A DNA stretch of 64,000 bases, taken from contig DLHG01000013.1 of NCBI GenBank assembly GCA_002483105.1, forward strand, positions 1,054,001-1,118,000. The letters run 5' to 3'. Shown here in pieces: positions 50,118 through 59,381 of this stretch. The translations under genes and the position numbers were made by a program. This DNA is from Bacteroidetes bacterium UBA7674 (GTDB lineage Bacteria > Bacteroidota > Bacteroidia > Chitinophagales > Chitinophagaceae). Within the stretch, counting starts at the first letter, position 1, and each line of letters begins with the position of its first letter. A model generated the notes under the pieces. It searched no databases, had not been told where the DNA came from, and was given only the letters and a program-made list of their open reading frames with translations.

Positions 50118-51953
50118 TTAAGAAGCATTAAGGTCTTTCATATCATCAATATTCGTATTGAAGTAATGCCATACCACCCTTGCTTTTGATGCGCCTATAA
50201 CCCTGGTCAATTCACGCTCTGTAAGTTTCTTAATATTTTTCACCGAGCGGAACTCTTTCAACAGGTCCTGTGCTGTTTTTTCCCCTATTCCGGGAATACC
50301 CTCCAACTCATTCTTAAAGGTTCCTTTGCTGCGCGTTTCCCTGTGGAAGGTAATACCAAACCTATGCACCTCATCACGTATCCTCCTGATGAGTAAATGC
50401 GGTGGACTATCATAAGGCAATTGTAACGGCTCACTATCGCCGGGAAAGAATATTGATTCTTCACGTTTGGCTAACCCTACAACGGTCATCTTCCCACGCA
50501 GGTCTAATTTATCTATACTCTCCATTGCAGCACTCAGCTGTCCTTTACCTCCATCTATTATTATCAGTTGCGGTAGCGGTGCCTGTTCCTCCAGCAACCT
50601 CCTATATCTCCTATAAACCACTTCCGACATGGATGCGAAGTCATTAATACCTTCTACCGTCTTTATATGGTAATGCCTGTATTCTCTTTTAGAGGGCAGG
50701 CCGTTTTTAAAACACACCATTGCGGCCACAGGATATGCCCCCTGGAAGTTGGAGTTGTCAAAGCACTCTATATGCCTTGGCAATTGCTTCAGCTGTAACG
50801 CAGCTTGCAGTTGTTGCAATACTTGTTCCTGTTGTAGTTGGGCACTTTCTTCCAGCATCAGGGTTTTCTTCTTCTTCACATCTTCCATAAAGAAGTGAAT
50901 ATTCTTCTGGCTCAGCTCCAGCAGTTGTTTCTTGTCCCCTGCCTTGGGTATAGTTACCGCCACATCTTCATCTATCACTTCAATAGACATTGGCACTATC
51001 ACTTCTTTCGAAGTGCTCTGGTATGCCTCCCTTAGCCTGGCCAGCGCATAAGACAATACATCCTCATCTGTCTCTTCCAGCTCATTCTTTATTTCTATAG
51101 TGCGCGCATATATAATACTACCATTCGCTACCATCATATAATTCACGAACGACGAAGTCTCCTTAGTTACAATACTGGCCACATCTATATTACCCAGCCT
51201 CGGGTTTACTACGGTTGATTTGCTCTGGTAAGTTTGCAGGTCATCTATCTTCTGCTTCAGTATCTCCGCTTTCTCAAACTCCATATTGGTAGCATGTTGC
51301 AGCATCTGTACTTTCAGATATTTCACTACCTCACCTGCATTGCCCTTCAATATATGCCTCACCTGTTGCAGGTTAATATTATAATCCTCTTCACTCTGCA
51401 AACCTTCACAGGGGCCACTACAGTTACCGAGATGATACTCCAGGCATACTTTATACTTACCCTTAGCTATATTGTACGGACTGAGATTTAGATTACAAGT
51501 CCTCAGCGGGATATTATGTTTTATCAGTTCCAGCAATTCCCTCACCCTTGCCACGCCTGTAAATGGCCCTAAATACTCAGAGCCATCTTTTATCATCCTT
51601 CTGGTAAGGAACACTCTCGGGAAGGCCTCTTTCTTAATGACGATATACGGATAGGACTTATCGTCTTTCAGATCAATATTGAACCTCGGTTGGTAATGTT
51701 TGATTAAGGAATTCTCCAGCAGGAACGCATCATGCTCCGTATTGGTAACAGTATAGTCCAGGCTATGAATAAGCTGCACCAGCCGGCGTGTTTTAAAATT
51801 ATCAACGGTCTTGTTAAAGTAAGAACTAACCCGCTTACGCAGGTTCTTGGCTTTACCTACATACAGTAACTCCTTCTCCTCACTATAATACTTATAACAA
51901 CCCGGTTGGTTTGGTATGGAAGGTGATATTTTACTAAACTCCTCTTTTGTCAT
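50118..51953 (-). CDS. uvrC: Excinuclease ABC subunit C
   Basis: UvrC makes the incisions on both sides of DNA damage with UvrB in nucleotide excision repair. The 611-residue protein has the N-terminal GIY-YIG nuclease (about 12-95: GCYKYYSEEKELLYVGKAKNLRKRVSSY), the UVR motif (about 200-235), the C-terminal RNase H-like endonuclease domain (FDNSNFQGAYPVAAMVCF, IIDGGKGQLSAA) and the last helix-hairpin-helix segment (IPGIGEKTAQDLL). The start overlaps the upstream lipoprotein stop by one base (TAATG). Confidence 0.96.
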   Translation of the reverse strand: MTKEEFSKISPSIPNQPGCYKYYSEEKELLYVGKAKNLRKRVSSYFNKTVDNFKTRRLVQLIHSLDYTVTNTEHDAFLLENSLIKHYQPRFNIDLKDDKSYPYIVIKKEAFPRVFLTRRMIKDGSEYLGPFTGVARVRELLELIKHNIPLRTCNLNLSPYNIAKGKYKVCLEYHLGNCSGPCEGLQSEEDYNINLQQVRHILKGNAGEVVKYLKVQMLQHATNMEFEKAEILKQKIDDLQTYQSKSTVVNPRLGNIDVASIVTKETSSFVNYMMVANGSIIYARTIEIKNELEETDEDVLSYALARLREAYQSTSKEVIVPMSIEVIDEDVAVTIPKAGDKKQLLELSQKNIHFFMEDVKKKKTLMLEESAQLQQEQVLQQLQAALQLKQLPRHIECFDNSNFQGAYPVAAMVCFKNGLPSKREYRHYHIKTVEGINDFASMSEVVYRRYRRLLEEQAPLPQLIIIDGGKGQLSAAMESIDKLDLRGKMTVVGLAKREESIFFPGDSEPLQLPYDSPPHLLIRRIRDEVHRFGITFHRETRSKGTFKNELEGIPGIGEKTAQDLLKEFRSVKNIKKLTERELTRVIGASKARVVWHYFNTNIDDMKDLNAS

Positions 51954-52543
51954 TATTCAGGCTCCTCAGGAAATCGGTATTCAGTTGTTGTTACTTTAGC
52001 AGATACAAATCGGGACTTTTTACTTTCCTGTATCCGTATTATTTTACCTGGCGCATAATATAGTTTCAGGGAGGTGCGTGTCCACCCGCTGCTTTCTGCA
52101 GCTTCTATATACACATTCTTTATCTGGTTACTGGTAGCACCCGTAATGATTTGTAGCTTTTGCGTGTACAATTCGGGGTCGATCGCTTCATAGAAATAGG
52201 TCCTTGTATTACTTGCCGAATCTAAAGATTCACTAAAGTTGTATTTGCCCAGGTATTTCTTTTCTCCTATATCAGTGTTTACGAATATCTCCATAATATG
52301 ACCTAATCCCATATTATATCCATTTACTAAAGAAGAATCTTTACCCGTATCAGAAACGACCACTCTTTCAAATACCACTGGTAGCATCTTATTCATCTCC
52401 CACTGATCCCTGATAAACTGGCGTATAGAAAAATACGTGCCTTGCACGTTGGCGAATTCAGGATCTTCTTTGATCTCCTTTTTGCCTGAACAGGACGCTC
52501 CAAAAATTATAAAAACGAATAGAATGGGGATTTTAAATTTCAT
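51953..52543 (-). CDS. Lipoprotein of unknown function
   Basis: The 196-residue protein has a lipoprotein signal (MKFKIPILFVFIIFGASC) and a mature part with alternating strands and helices. It has DFANVQG-like start, RQFIRDQWEM, and TYFYEAIDPELYTQKLQIITGAT, without a recognised family. Bacteroidota often carry such lipoproteins before uvrC. Its stop overlaps the uvrC start by one base, so translation is coupled. The two may share expression only. Confidence 0.75.
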   Translation of the reverse strand: MKFKIPILFVFIIFGASCSGKKEIKEDPEFANVQGTYFSIRQFIRDQWEMNKMLPVVFERVVVSDTGKDSSLVNGYNMGLGHIMEIFVNTDIGEKKYLGKYNFSESLDSASNTRTYFYEAIDPELYTQKLQIITGATSNQIKNVYIEAAESSGWTRTSLKLYYAPGKIIRIQESKKSRFVSAKVTTTEYRFPEEPE

Positions 52544-52600
52544 TGTCAGCTACTTGCGCAATAAAGTTAGCTACATAGCACAAGTATACCAATAGCAGGC

Positions 52601-53182
52601 TTAATTAAGTTGCGGATCCACAGGCATATTGGCAAGGAATGCGTGGTCTTTACCCAACAGCTTTATCGCTTCTTTCCAAACCTGATCCGGAGGTGTTTCA
52701 AACAACAGGTGCGGTGTAGCATCTGCTACCAGCCACGAGCCTTCTTTCATTTCCTCTTCCAGTTGCCCCACCGTCCATCCAGAGTATCCTACAAACAGCC
52801 GCAGGTCTTCCGCATTATAGGCATCGTTTTCTACGGCCTCTTGAAGGGCTTCATACGAGCCACCCCAATACACATCAGGCGATACGAGGTTCCCGCCTAA
52901 CAACAAGGGGACACGATGCATCATATGCAAAGTATCCATCTGTACAGGGCCTCCCTGGTAAATAGTTAGTGAGGGAGTATATAATTCAGGCAACAGATCC
53001 CCCAATGTTAACTCGGTAGATCTGTTCAATACAAACCCCACGGACCCGCTTTCTCCGTGTTCGCATAGCAATATTACCGTGCGCGAAAAATTAGAATCAC
53101 TCAGAAAAGGCTCAGCTATCAGCAGTTTACCTACAGCTGGCTGGCGTTTATTTACAGGGGAATTTTTATTAAAGAGATCCAT
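52601..53182 (-). CDS. YqgE/AlgH family protein (DUF179)
   Basis: The 193-residue protein matches the YqgE/AlgH family: GKLLIAEPFLSDSNFSRTVILLCEHGESGSVGFVLNR at the start, YQGGPV, LRLFVGYSGWTVGQLEEEMKEGSW in the second half. In Pseudomonas AlgH affects alginate production, but the biochemical function is unknown. It is 57 bases upstream of the lipoprotein-uvrC run and could be the first gene of that operon. The gene at 53350 is divergent. Confidence 0.9.
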   Translation of the reverse strand: MDLFNKNSPVNKRQPAVGKLLIAEPFLSDSNFSRTVILLCEHGESGSVGFVLNRSTELTLGDLLPELYTPSLTIYQGGPVQMDTLHMMHRVPLLLGGNLVSPDVYWGGSYEALQEAVENDAYNAEDLRLFVGYSGWTVGQLEEEMKEGSWLVADATPHLLFETPPDQVWKEAIKLLGKDHAFLANMPVDPQLN

Positions 53183-53318
53183 GTCTGAATAAATTTAATG
53201 TACTATTAAAGTACATGAAAAATCTATGCCGCAAACCCTCATTTTTTCACAATCAACATATAAGTTTATTTTATTAACATTATTATAGGAAAAACAAAAG
53301 CTTTCGGCAAATTCAGTT

Positions 53319-53326
53319 TACTTTTG
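53319..53326 (+). promoter_or_regulatory. -7 box upstream of the ZIP transporter gene
   Basis: The octamer tacttttg matches TAnnTTTG exactly, 24 bases before the ATG at 53350. Confidence 0.6.
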
Positions 53327-53349
53327 CCACTTATTCTTTTTTTGAAAGT

Positions 53350-54084
53350 ATGCTGTTATACAACCTACTCCTTTTTGTCATCAGTTTTATTGCCGGTTCT
53401 GTTCCACTATGGTTTAAAGGAATAACAGAAAAGCGCATGAACTTGTTGCTGGCATTTTCCGGAGCATTTCTGTTAAGCATTACTTTTCTTCACCTCCTAC
53501 ACGAAACTTTTGAGGAGCTGCACACATCTGCAGGCATCTATCTGCTGGCCGGTTTCTTTTTACAACTGGTCATACAACGATTCACTCATGGTATAGAGCA
53601 CGGTCATGTTCATCTTGAAGACGACGGACATCACCATCATCACCATGTTCCGTTGGCATCCATCCTCGTCGGCCTTGGCATACACGCGTTTATGGAAGGC
53701 CTGCCACTCGGCTTTAATTATCTCGACAGCGCTACAGGGCCATCCCTTTATCTTGCCGTAGCAGCGCACAAGCTACCGGAGATCATACTCGTTACTTCAC
53801 TGGCATTCAGTGTTAAAGGCCGGAACACCGCCATATTAGTATTGATATTATTCTCCCTGCTTACCCCGGTGGGCAGCTACATTGCCAGCGAAATGAGCCA
53901 GGGCTACGCTTTTATATCTCGTGTCCGCACTATCATCATACCAATAGTAGCAGGTTCATTCATTCATATCGCTACCACAATTTTCTTCGAAAGCGGAACA
54001 AAACAGCATCTGCTTACTAGGCAAAAGGTATTTGCGATAGGTATTGGCGTGGGCATTGGCTTGCTCACTCTTCTCTTCGAATAA
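53350..54084 (+). CDS. ZIP family metal transporter
   Basis: The 244-residue protein has about eight membrane segments. The segment with HAFMEGLPLGFN (about 113-124) and the next with AAHKLPEI (about 137-144) carry the His and Glu metal ligands of ZIP transporters. The loop between them and the earlier segment has a His-rich stretch DDGHHHHHH (about 91-99) that may sense or bind metal. It probably imports Zn or a similar divalent metal across the inner membrane. The gene at 54099 starts 14 bases downstream. Confidence 0.92.
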   Translation: MLLYNLLLFVISFIAGSVPLWFKGITEKRMNLLLAFSGAFLLSITFLHLLHETFEELHTSAGIYLLAGFFLQLVIQRFTHGIEHGHVHLEDDGHHHHHHVPLASILVGLGIHAFMEGLPLGFNYLDSATGPSLYLAVAAHKLPEIILVTSLAFSVKGRNTAILVLILFSLLTPVGSYIASEMSQGYAFISRVRTIIIPIVAGSFIHIATTIFFESGTKQHLLTRQKVFAIGIGVGIGLLTLLFE

Positions 54085-54098
54085 CGTATCTTTATCAG

Positions 54099-54980
54099 AT
54101 GAAGCGATTCTGTGCACCCACTCTTTTATTTTTATCACTATTTACTAGCTACGTTCAGGGTTATGCTCAACCGTCAAATGATAAAATGAACAAATCCTTA
54201 CTCTGGAAGATCAGTGGAGGCGATTTGAACAAACCTTCCTACCTCTTTGGAACCATACACGTTGTTTGTCCCGAAAATTATGTCTGGACGGACAAAATGG
54301 AAGCGGCTTTTAAGAAATGTGATGAGGTCTGTTTTGAAATGGATATGGACGACCCTGCTGTTATGTTATCAGTTTCCGCAGGGCTAACGGACAACTCAGG
54401 AAAAACGCTCAAAGATTATTTCAGCCCCGGCGATTATACTAAGCTATCCAGATATGTAAGCGACACATTGGGCATGAGCATTTTGATGTTCAACAATATG
54501 AAGCCTGCTATATTACCTTTCATTTTTTCAGGAAGATCATCTCATTGTGAAGTATCTATATCATATGAAGATACCCTTATGAAGGCAGCCCATAGCGCAG
54601 GTAAAGATGTAAAAGGGCTTGAAAATCCTCAGGAGCAGATCGCATTATTCAATATCCTGCCGGCGGACAGTGTTATAAAAGATATAATGGACATAGTAAA
54701 TGGTGTAAAACAGGAAGATACTAACTACCATAAGCTGATCACCGCATATACTTCCCAGGACATTTCTGCTTTGTACGACATGATACGTGCAACCAATGAT
54801 CTTGGTAATAATGCAGATGCGTTCATTGACGAAAGAAATATCAAATGGGCACCTCGCATGATAGACATGATGGATCAGAAGTCAGTCTTCTTTGCTGTAG
54901 GAGCCGGCCATCTTTGGGGAGATAACGGAGTAATTAATTTGCTAAAAAAAGAGGGATACACTGTATCCCCTGTTAAGTAG
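54099..54980 (+). CDS. TraB/GumN family protein
   Basis: The 293-residue protein has a signal peptide (MKRFCAPTLLFLSLFTSYVQGYAQ) and then LLWKISGGDLNKPSYLFGTIHVV, VCFEMDMDDPA and, near the end, FFAVGAGHLWGDNGVINLLKKEGY. These are the conserved GTIH, EMD and GxHL blocks of the TraB/GumN/TIKI family, in which some members are metalloproteases. The protein should be periplasmic. It lies 14 bases after the ZIP gene and is convergent with the response regulator at 54982, one base apart. Metal dependence would fit its neighbour (inference). Confidence 0.9.
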   Translation: MKRFCAPTLLFLSLFTSYVQGYAQPSNDKMNKSLLWKISGGDLNKPSYLFGTIHVVCPENYVWTDKMEAAFKKCDEVCFEMDMDDPAVMLSVSAGLTDNSGKTLKDYFSPGDYTKLSRYVSDTLGMSILMFNNMKPAILPFIFSGRSSHCEVSISYEDTLMKAAHSAGKDVKGLENPQEQIALFNILPADSVIKDIMDIVNGVKQEDTNYHKLITAYTSQDISALYDMIRATNDLGNNADAFIDERNIKWAPRMIDMMDQKSVFFAVGAGHLWGDNGVINLLKKEGYTVSPVK

Positions 54981-54981
54981 C

Positions 54982-55371
54982 TTAGAGCATTTCCAGTAAG
55001 GTGGAAAGCATATTACTCGTTAATGGCTTATTGAGAAATTGTTTGATGCTGGCATAGCTTTGCACCCTATTCAGGTCATTCTCGTTAATAGATGATGACA
55101 GCATATAAATAACGTAGTCCTTACGTACTTCTTCAGGTAATTTTTCAAACGCCTCTACAAATTCAAAACCGTTCATTAACGGCATCTGTATGTCAACTAT
55201 CACAATTGTTTTGCGTCCTTCTGCTACAGGGTTTTTAGATATATGCTCCAATGCTTCTTTAGCCATTGTAAATGAACGTATATCCTCCCCCTTCCCCGTA
55301 TTACGGATGATCTTTTCAGCTATAAAGCAATCAAGCTTGCTGTCATCGATAATAATAAAATCCAATTTCAA
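54982..55371 (-). CDS. Single-domain response regulator
   Basis: The 129-residue protein is one receiver domain: acidic pair Asp9-Asp10, phospho-acceptor Asp60 in IVDIQMPLMNG, MLSSS and NKPLT. It is the last gene of the minus-strand signalling operon, 13 bases downstream of the receiver-kinase hybrid. With no output domain it must act by contact, or pass phosphate onward. It is only one base from the stop codon of the convergent TraB/GumN gene. Confidence 0.92.
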   Translation of the reverse strand: MKLDFIIIDDSKLDCFIAEKIIRNTGKGEDIRSFTMAKEALEHISKNPVAEGRKTIVIVDIQMPLMNGFEFVEAFEKLPEEVRKDYVIYMLSSSINENDLNRVQSYASIKQFLNKPLTSNMLSTLLEML

Positions 55372-55384
55372 ATTCTCCTGATTT

Positions 55385-56476
55385 TTATTTTGTTGGCACT
55401 TTTACAGTGAACGTACTTCCTTCGTTTACTTTTGAAGACACCACTATCTCACCTTTTAGTTTGCTCAGTGCATCCTTTACATTATACAAACCAAAACCCG
55501 AACCTACTTCTTCAGTTGTACCTCTGAAGAACATGTTGAATATCTCACTCACATGCGCATCGTCAATACCTATCCCGTTATCTACAACATTTATTGTAGC
55601 AACACCCTTTTCAACAGAAATGTCAAGCGAAACCTTTTTGTGCTCTTCACTTCTACGTTGATATTTAAAGGCATTAGATAACAAGTTATTCAAAATGATC
55701 CGCAAAGACATATCGTCTGATCGGAACGGTTCAGACTGGTTGATCCGTACATCAAATTGTACATTTCCTGTTTGGGCACTAATATCATAAATATCTTTGA
55801 GATCAGCGACTAATTTTTCAAACTCTATTTCCACAATTTGCTGCTCACCACGATTCATGTTATAGTAATCATGTATACTGCGGATGAAATTGTCAAGCTT
55901 AAGAATAGACTTATCCATCATCCCAAGCATCTCTTTTATTTCACCCATATCCTCGTTTTCTTTCGCCAGATCTATAGCTCCAAGAATACTCAGCAATGGT
56001 CCGCGCATATCATGTGTCACACTATATGCAAATTTATCCAGCTCATTATAAGCCTTTTGTAACTCTTCATTACGTATCGCAAGGGTTGTATTAGTAAGAT
56101 AGTATTTATTGCCCTCATCTATTGCAGACCTGATATCAAAGTCCGTCCAGGGCTTCTTAATATAGCGATAAATATTCCCCCTGTTTATCGAATCAATTAC
56201 AGATTCCACATCAGTATAACCCGTGATCAGCATCCTCACCGGATTAGGAAATTGTTTCCTTACATCCTCAAAAAATTGCACCCCCGTTTTATCGGGCATA
56301 CGCTGATCACTGAGTATTACCCGAACATCAGGATTTTCCTCCAAAAGTTTTACGGCCTCATCTGTATTATTAGCAATAAATACATTGTAATCCATCCTAT
56401 ATGTAGCCTTGAAGCCATGGAGATTATTCATCTCATCATCTACATACAATACCTTTATTTTGTCCTCTTTGCTCAA
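55385..56476 (-). CDS. Receiver-histidine kinase hybrid (REC-HisKA-HATPase)
   Basis: The 363-residue cytoplasmic protein starts with a receiver (1-120) that has YVDDEMNNL and Asp57 in LSDQRMPDKTGV. A HisKA domain follows with His155 in SVTHDMRGPLLS, then the HATPase_c domain with DNGIGI and GSGFGLYNV. It is a response-regulated kinase: phosphate on the receiver would control the kinase. Its receiver strongly resembles the separate regulator at 61824 (NNL, FKAT, YNVF, DQRMP, TGV and KPW in the same order). It lies 20 bases downstream of the 7TM kinase gene. Confidence 0.94.
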   Translation of the reverse strand: MSKEDKIKVLYVDDEMNNLHGFKATYRMDYNVFIANNTDEAVKLLEENPDVRVILSDQRMPDKTGVQFFEDVRKQFPNPVRMLITGYTDVESVIDSINRGNIYRYIKKPWTDFDIRSAIDEGNKYYLTNTTLAIRNEELQKAYNELDKFAYSVTHDMRGPLLSILGAIDLAKENEDMGEIKEMLGMMDKSILKLDNFIRSIHDYYNMNRGEQQIVEIEFEKLVADLKDIYDISAQTGNVQFDVRINQSEPFRSDDMSLRIILNNLLSNAFKYQRRSEEHKKVSLDISVEKGVATINVVDNGIGIDDAHVSEIFNMFFRGTTEEVGSGFGLYNVKDALSKLKGEIVVSSKVNEGSTFTVKVPTK

Positions 56477-56496
56477 TTTTTACAATGTATTTAAAA

Positions 56497-58647
56497 TCAA
56501 TGTACGATCGGTATTTCAAATATAAATTCTGAACCCTCTCCTAATGTACTGTTTACTACTATATTACCATTATGCTTCTTTATCGTGTTCCACGATATAG
56601 ACAAACCTAAACCGGTACCCGAACCTACCTCTTTTGTGGTAAAGAACGGCTCAAAAAGTTTCTTTTTTGTCTCTTCAGTCATTCCCGTACCGTTATCCGA
56701 GATATTAATATAGACATTTTTTTCGTCATGGGTGGTTTTTATTTTTATTTCACCCCCATCCTGACCCTTGAATTTATCATCAATAGCATGAATACCGTTT
56801 GATAATACATTGAGAAACACTTGGTTAAGCTTACCCGGGTAACATTCTACCATGGGCAGCTCACCATATTCTTTAATGATCTTGGTTTTACCTCCCCACA
56901 GCATATTGTTTATTATAATAAGCGTAGAATCTATCCCTTCATTCAAATCAGCCTTTTTCAGATCATCCTCGTCCAGCCTGGAAAACACCCGCAATCCTTT
57001 TACAATTTCAGCTGTACGCGATGCTCCTTCATTGATTCCTTTCAGCAGATGCTCTATTTCAACTTTTAGGTAATCGAAATCTATTTCTTCCTTGTAGTCC
57101 TTTATTTTCTTTTGCTTTTCAGCTATATCACCTTCCCCAATACCAAAGCCTTCTATCGTGTTCACTGCTTCCAGCAATATTTCTACATCACGTTGCAACG
57201 GTTGCACATTAGAGGTTACGAAGTTGATAGGATTATTGATTTCGTGTGCAATACCCGCTGTCAACTGACCAAGCGATGCCATCTTTTCAGACTCTACTAA
57301 ATGCGACTCTGCTTCTTTCAGATCATCAAGCGTTTTGTTCAGCTCTTCGTTTGATGCTTTTAATTCCACTGTGCGCTCATTCACCCTCGACTCCAGTATT
57401 ACGTTCTGCTCACGAATGATACGCTCATTTTCTCTCGATATGCGAAGGGCATCCGCCTGCGATTCTTCTTTCTCTTTCTTCAGGATATTAATACTATCTG
57501 CAAGGGCCAGGGATAGTAAGATGGCTTCTATCGCAGAACCAAATTCTAAGGCATGATACGTAAAGATGTTGTATGGGAACACACCAACATCTTTCAATAC
57601 AAACACGATAACAGAAATCATGAATATGCCAAAAGACACCAGGAAGAACCGGGCAGGCCTGTAACCGCTATACAATACTTTAAACCCAATAAACAAAACA
57701 AAAACCCCACCCAACCCCGCTGTAATATTTACTGCGTTGTAACTAGCTACAGGATTACCCGTAAGCAACAACACAATACTGACAAGGTCACCAAGAATAA
57801 TAATGTTCAGGAACGGGTGATATTTGCGCGCATACTTCCGGGTATGCAGGAACGACTTCACGAAAAGCACACTGGATATTCCTACTATAGCACCCGTAAG
57901 GCATACCATATTCCTTGTGAGCCATTCATTATTCGCCCAAAGAAACCGGTGGCCATATCCCAACAGCGTTACTTGTGTAAGCGTTACCCAAAATATATAG
58001 TTTACATAAATAAGGTAACTCTTATCACGCACCGACATGTACACGAAAAAGTTGTACAACAGCATTACCAGCATGATGCCGAAATACAAACCGGAAAGCA
58101 GATCATTATTACTAATGGCCCTTATTACACTGGTCATAGTACCAACACTGATAGGTGCCAGCAATTGACGGGTGCTGTAAAGCTTCATATAACAAACCAC
58201 TTCTTCTCCCGGGCCGGCGGCAATATCAAAGATGTAAAACTGGTGCTTATACTCCCGGTCTCTCACTGGCATCACTTCTGCCATACAGTTGCTATCCAGT
58301 AGACCACCCTTCAGTGTATACAGGCAAACGTTCTCTGTTATAGGATAGGAAAAATTAAGGGTCATTTTACTTTCCTTCGTAGCATTCACCATCTTGAACT
58401 TCACCCAGCTATAATTCGTAGAGGTACCCAGGTTAGGAACATCACTTTCAGAAGGTGTGAACCACTCCGGATGTGCCATTATTTCATTGATCCCGTAACT
58501 ATTGGAAGTATCGGTAAAAACAGAAACACTATTACCAAGGTAGGCACCGAAAACCTCAGGTGAAAAACTAATTGTCTTTTGGGCTTGGCTAACAGAAACA
58601 GTAAGACAGGAAAGAAATATGAGGATGATTTTTCTGATGCTATACAT
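56497..58647 (-). CDS. 7TM-DISM sensor histidine kinase
   Basis: The 716-residue protein has a signal peptide, an extracytoplasmic 7TMR-DISMED2-type sensor (about 25-165), a block of seven membrane segments (about 180-385), a coiled coil (about 390-440), then HisKA with His468 in GIAHEINNP and a HATPase_c domain with DNGTGM and GTGLGLSI. DISM receptors are thought to bind small molecules, sugars or peptides in the periplasm. The start ATG overlaps the acyltransferase stop by one base (TAATG), so the kinase is translationally coupled to it. The His type (HEINNP) suits a phosphorelay to the downstream receivers. Confidence 0.94.
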   Translation of the reverse strand: MYSIRKIILIFLSCLTVSVSQAQKTISFSPEVFGAYLGNSVSVFTDTSNSYGINEIMAHPEWFTPSESDVPNLGTSTNYSWVKFKMVNATKESKMTLNFSYPITENVCLYTLKGGLLDSNCMAEVMPVRDREYKHQFYIFDIAAGPGEEVVCYMKLYSTRQLLAPISVGTMTSVIRAISNNDLLSGLYFGIMLVMLLYNFFVYMSVRDKSYLIYVNYIFWVTLTQVTLLGYGHRFLWANNEWLTRNMVCLTGAIVGISSVLFVKSFLHTRKYARKYHPFLNIIILGDLVSIVLLLTGNPVASYNAVNITAGLGGVFVLFIGFKVLYSGYRPARFFLVSFGIFMISVIVFVLKDVGVFPYNIFTYHALEFGSAIEAILLSLALADSINILKKEKEESQADALRISRENERIIREQNVILESRVNERTVELKASNEELNKTLDDLKEAESHLVESEKMASLGQLTAGIAHEINNPINFVTSNVQPLQRDVEILLEAVNTIEGFGIGEGDIAEKQKKIKDYKEEIDFDYLKVEIEHLLKGINEGASRTAEIVKGLRVFSRLDEDDLKKADLNEGIDSTLIIINNMLWGGKTKIIKEYGELPMVECYPGKLNQVFLNVLSNGIHAIDDKFKGQDGGEIKIKTTHDEKNVYINISDNGTGMTEETKKKLFEPFFTTKEVGSGTGLGLSISWNTIKKHNGNIVVNSTLGEGSEFIFEIPIVH

Positions 58648-59381
58648 TATTTATTCAAATTTTGAATAATTCCTGACTCATACCATTTATCTATGTTTGG
58701 TATTTGCAGGTTGTAATGAATTTCTAATTCTTTTTTTCTAAGTGTCTCTATCCTCATTTGTATGGGCTTAGCCCTCAGAGACATTACACTATCCACCTCT
58801 TCCCTGTCTCCCCTGGAAAGTGTATCAACATCTTCCAGGATCATAGCCGTAGCTATCAGGTCAAGTTTAGGATAATAAAATGTGCCTTTATTACCTACTG
58901 TCTGCAGCATATGATACCCTACATTCTCTGCCATCTTTATGGTGTAAGGCGCACACAGCGCAAACAGTGTTTTTAATTTTATCTGGGTAGATATTGTTAC
59001 GCATGCTCTGGTTAGGAATACACTGCCAATACCCATACCGGCTACTTCTCTTGAGTTCCATAGCCCGCATATCTCCCCGGTGCCATCCACTGCATACTCT
59101 TTCACTACATCATATATCTTGCTGTCAAGATATCCGGTTGCTTCTTCAATGGGCAACCGTGTAGTGCCACCGGCAACTTCAACTCTTGCACCGCCATACA
59201 CTTTGGTACGATCTACATCTTCCACTATTATTACAAAAGCCGCGGGGTTATACATCCACTCGTCTTTTGAAGAAGTTACTTTCTTAACGCCGATATTTTC
59301 CAACACATGCCTGTGTCCGATCACAAACTTTTGGCATGCTTCCAAATCATCTATAGCCCGAAAAGCCCTGATAGTTATCAT
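58647..59381 (-). CDS. GNAT-like N-acyltransferase
   Basis: The 244-residue protein starts RAFRAIDDLEACQKFV and has the mid-region GGARVEVAGGTTRL, then CGLWNSREVAGMGIGSVFLTRACVTIS, FALCAPYTIKMAENVGYHML. The pattern of beta strand, GxG turn, helix, and N/GY at the end is that of GNAT or autoinducer-synthase-like acyltransferases, but key signature residues are not exact and the assignment is by fold pattern. It lies directly after the ThiF-nitroreductase gene with no base between (TAAATG) and overlaps the 7TM kinase gene by one base. The acyl donor and acceptor are unknown. Confidence 0.6.
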   Translation of the reverse strand: MITIRAFRAIDDLEACQKFVIGHRHVLENIGVKKVTSSKDEWMYNPAAFVIIVEDVDRTKVYGGARVEVAGGTTRLPIEEATGYLDSKIYDVVKEYAVDGTGEICGLWNSREVAGMGIGSVFLTRACVTISTQIKLKTLFALCAPYTIKMAENVGYHMLQTVGNKGTFYYPKLDLIATAMILEDVDTLSRGDREEVDSVMSLRAKPIQMRIETLRKKELEIHYNLQIPNIDKWYESGIIQNLNK

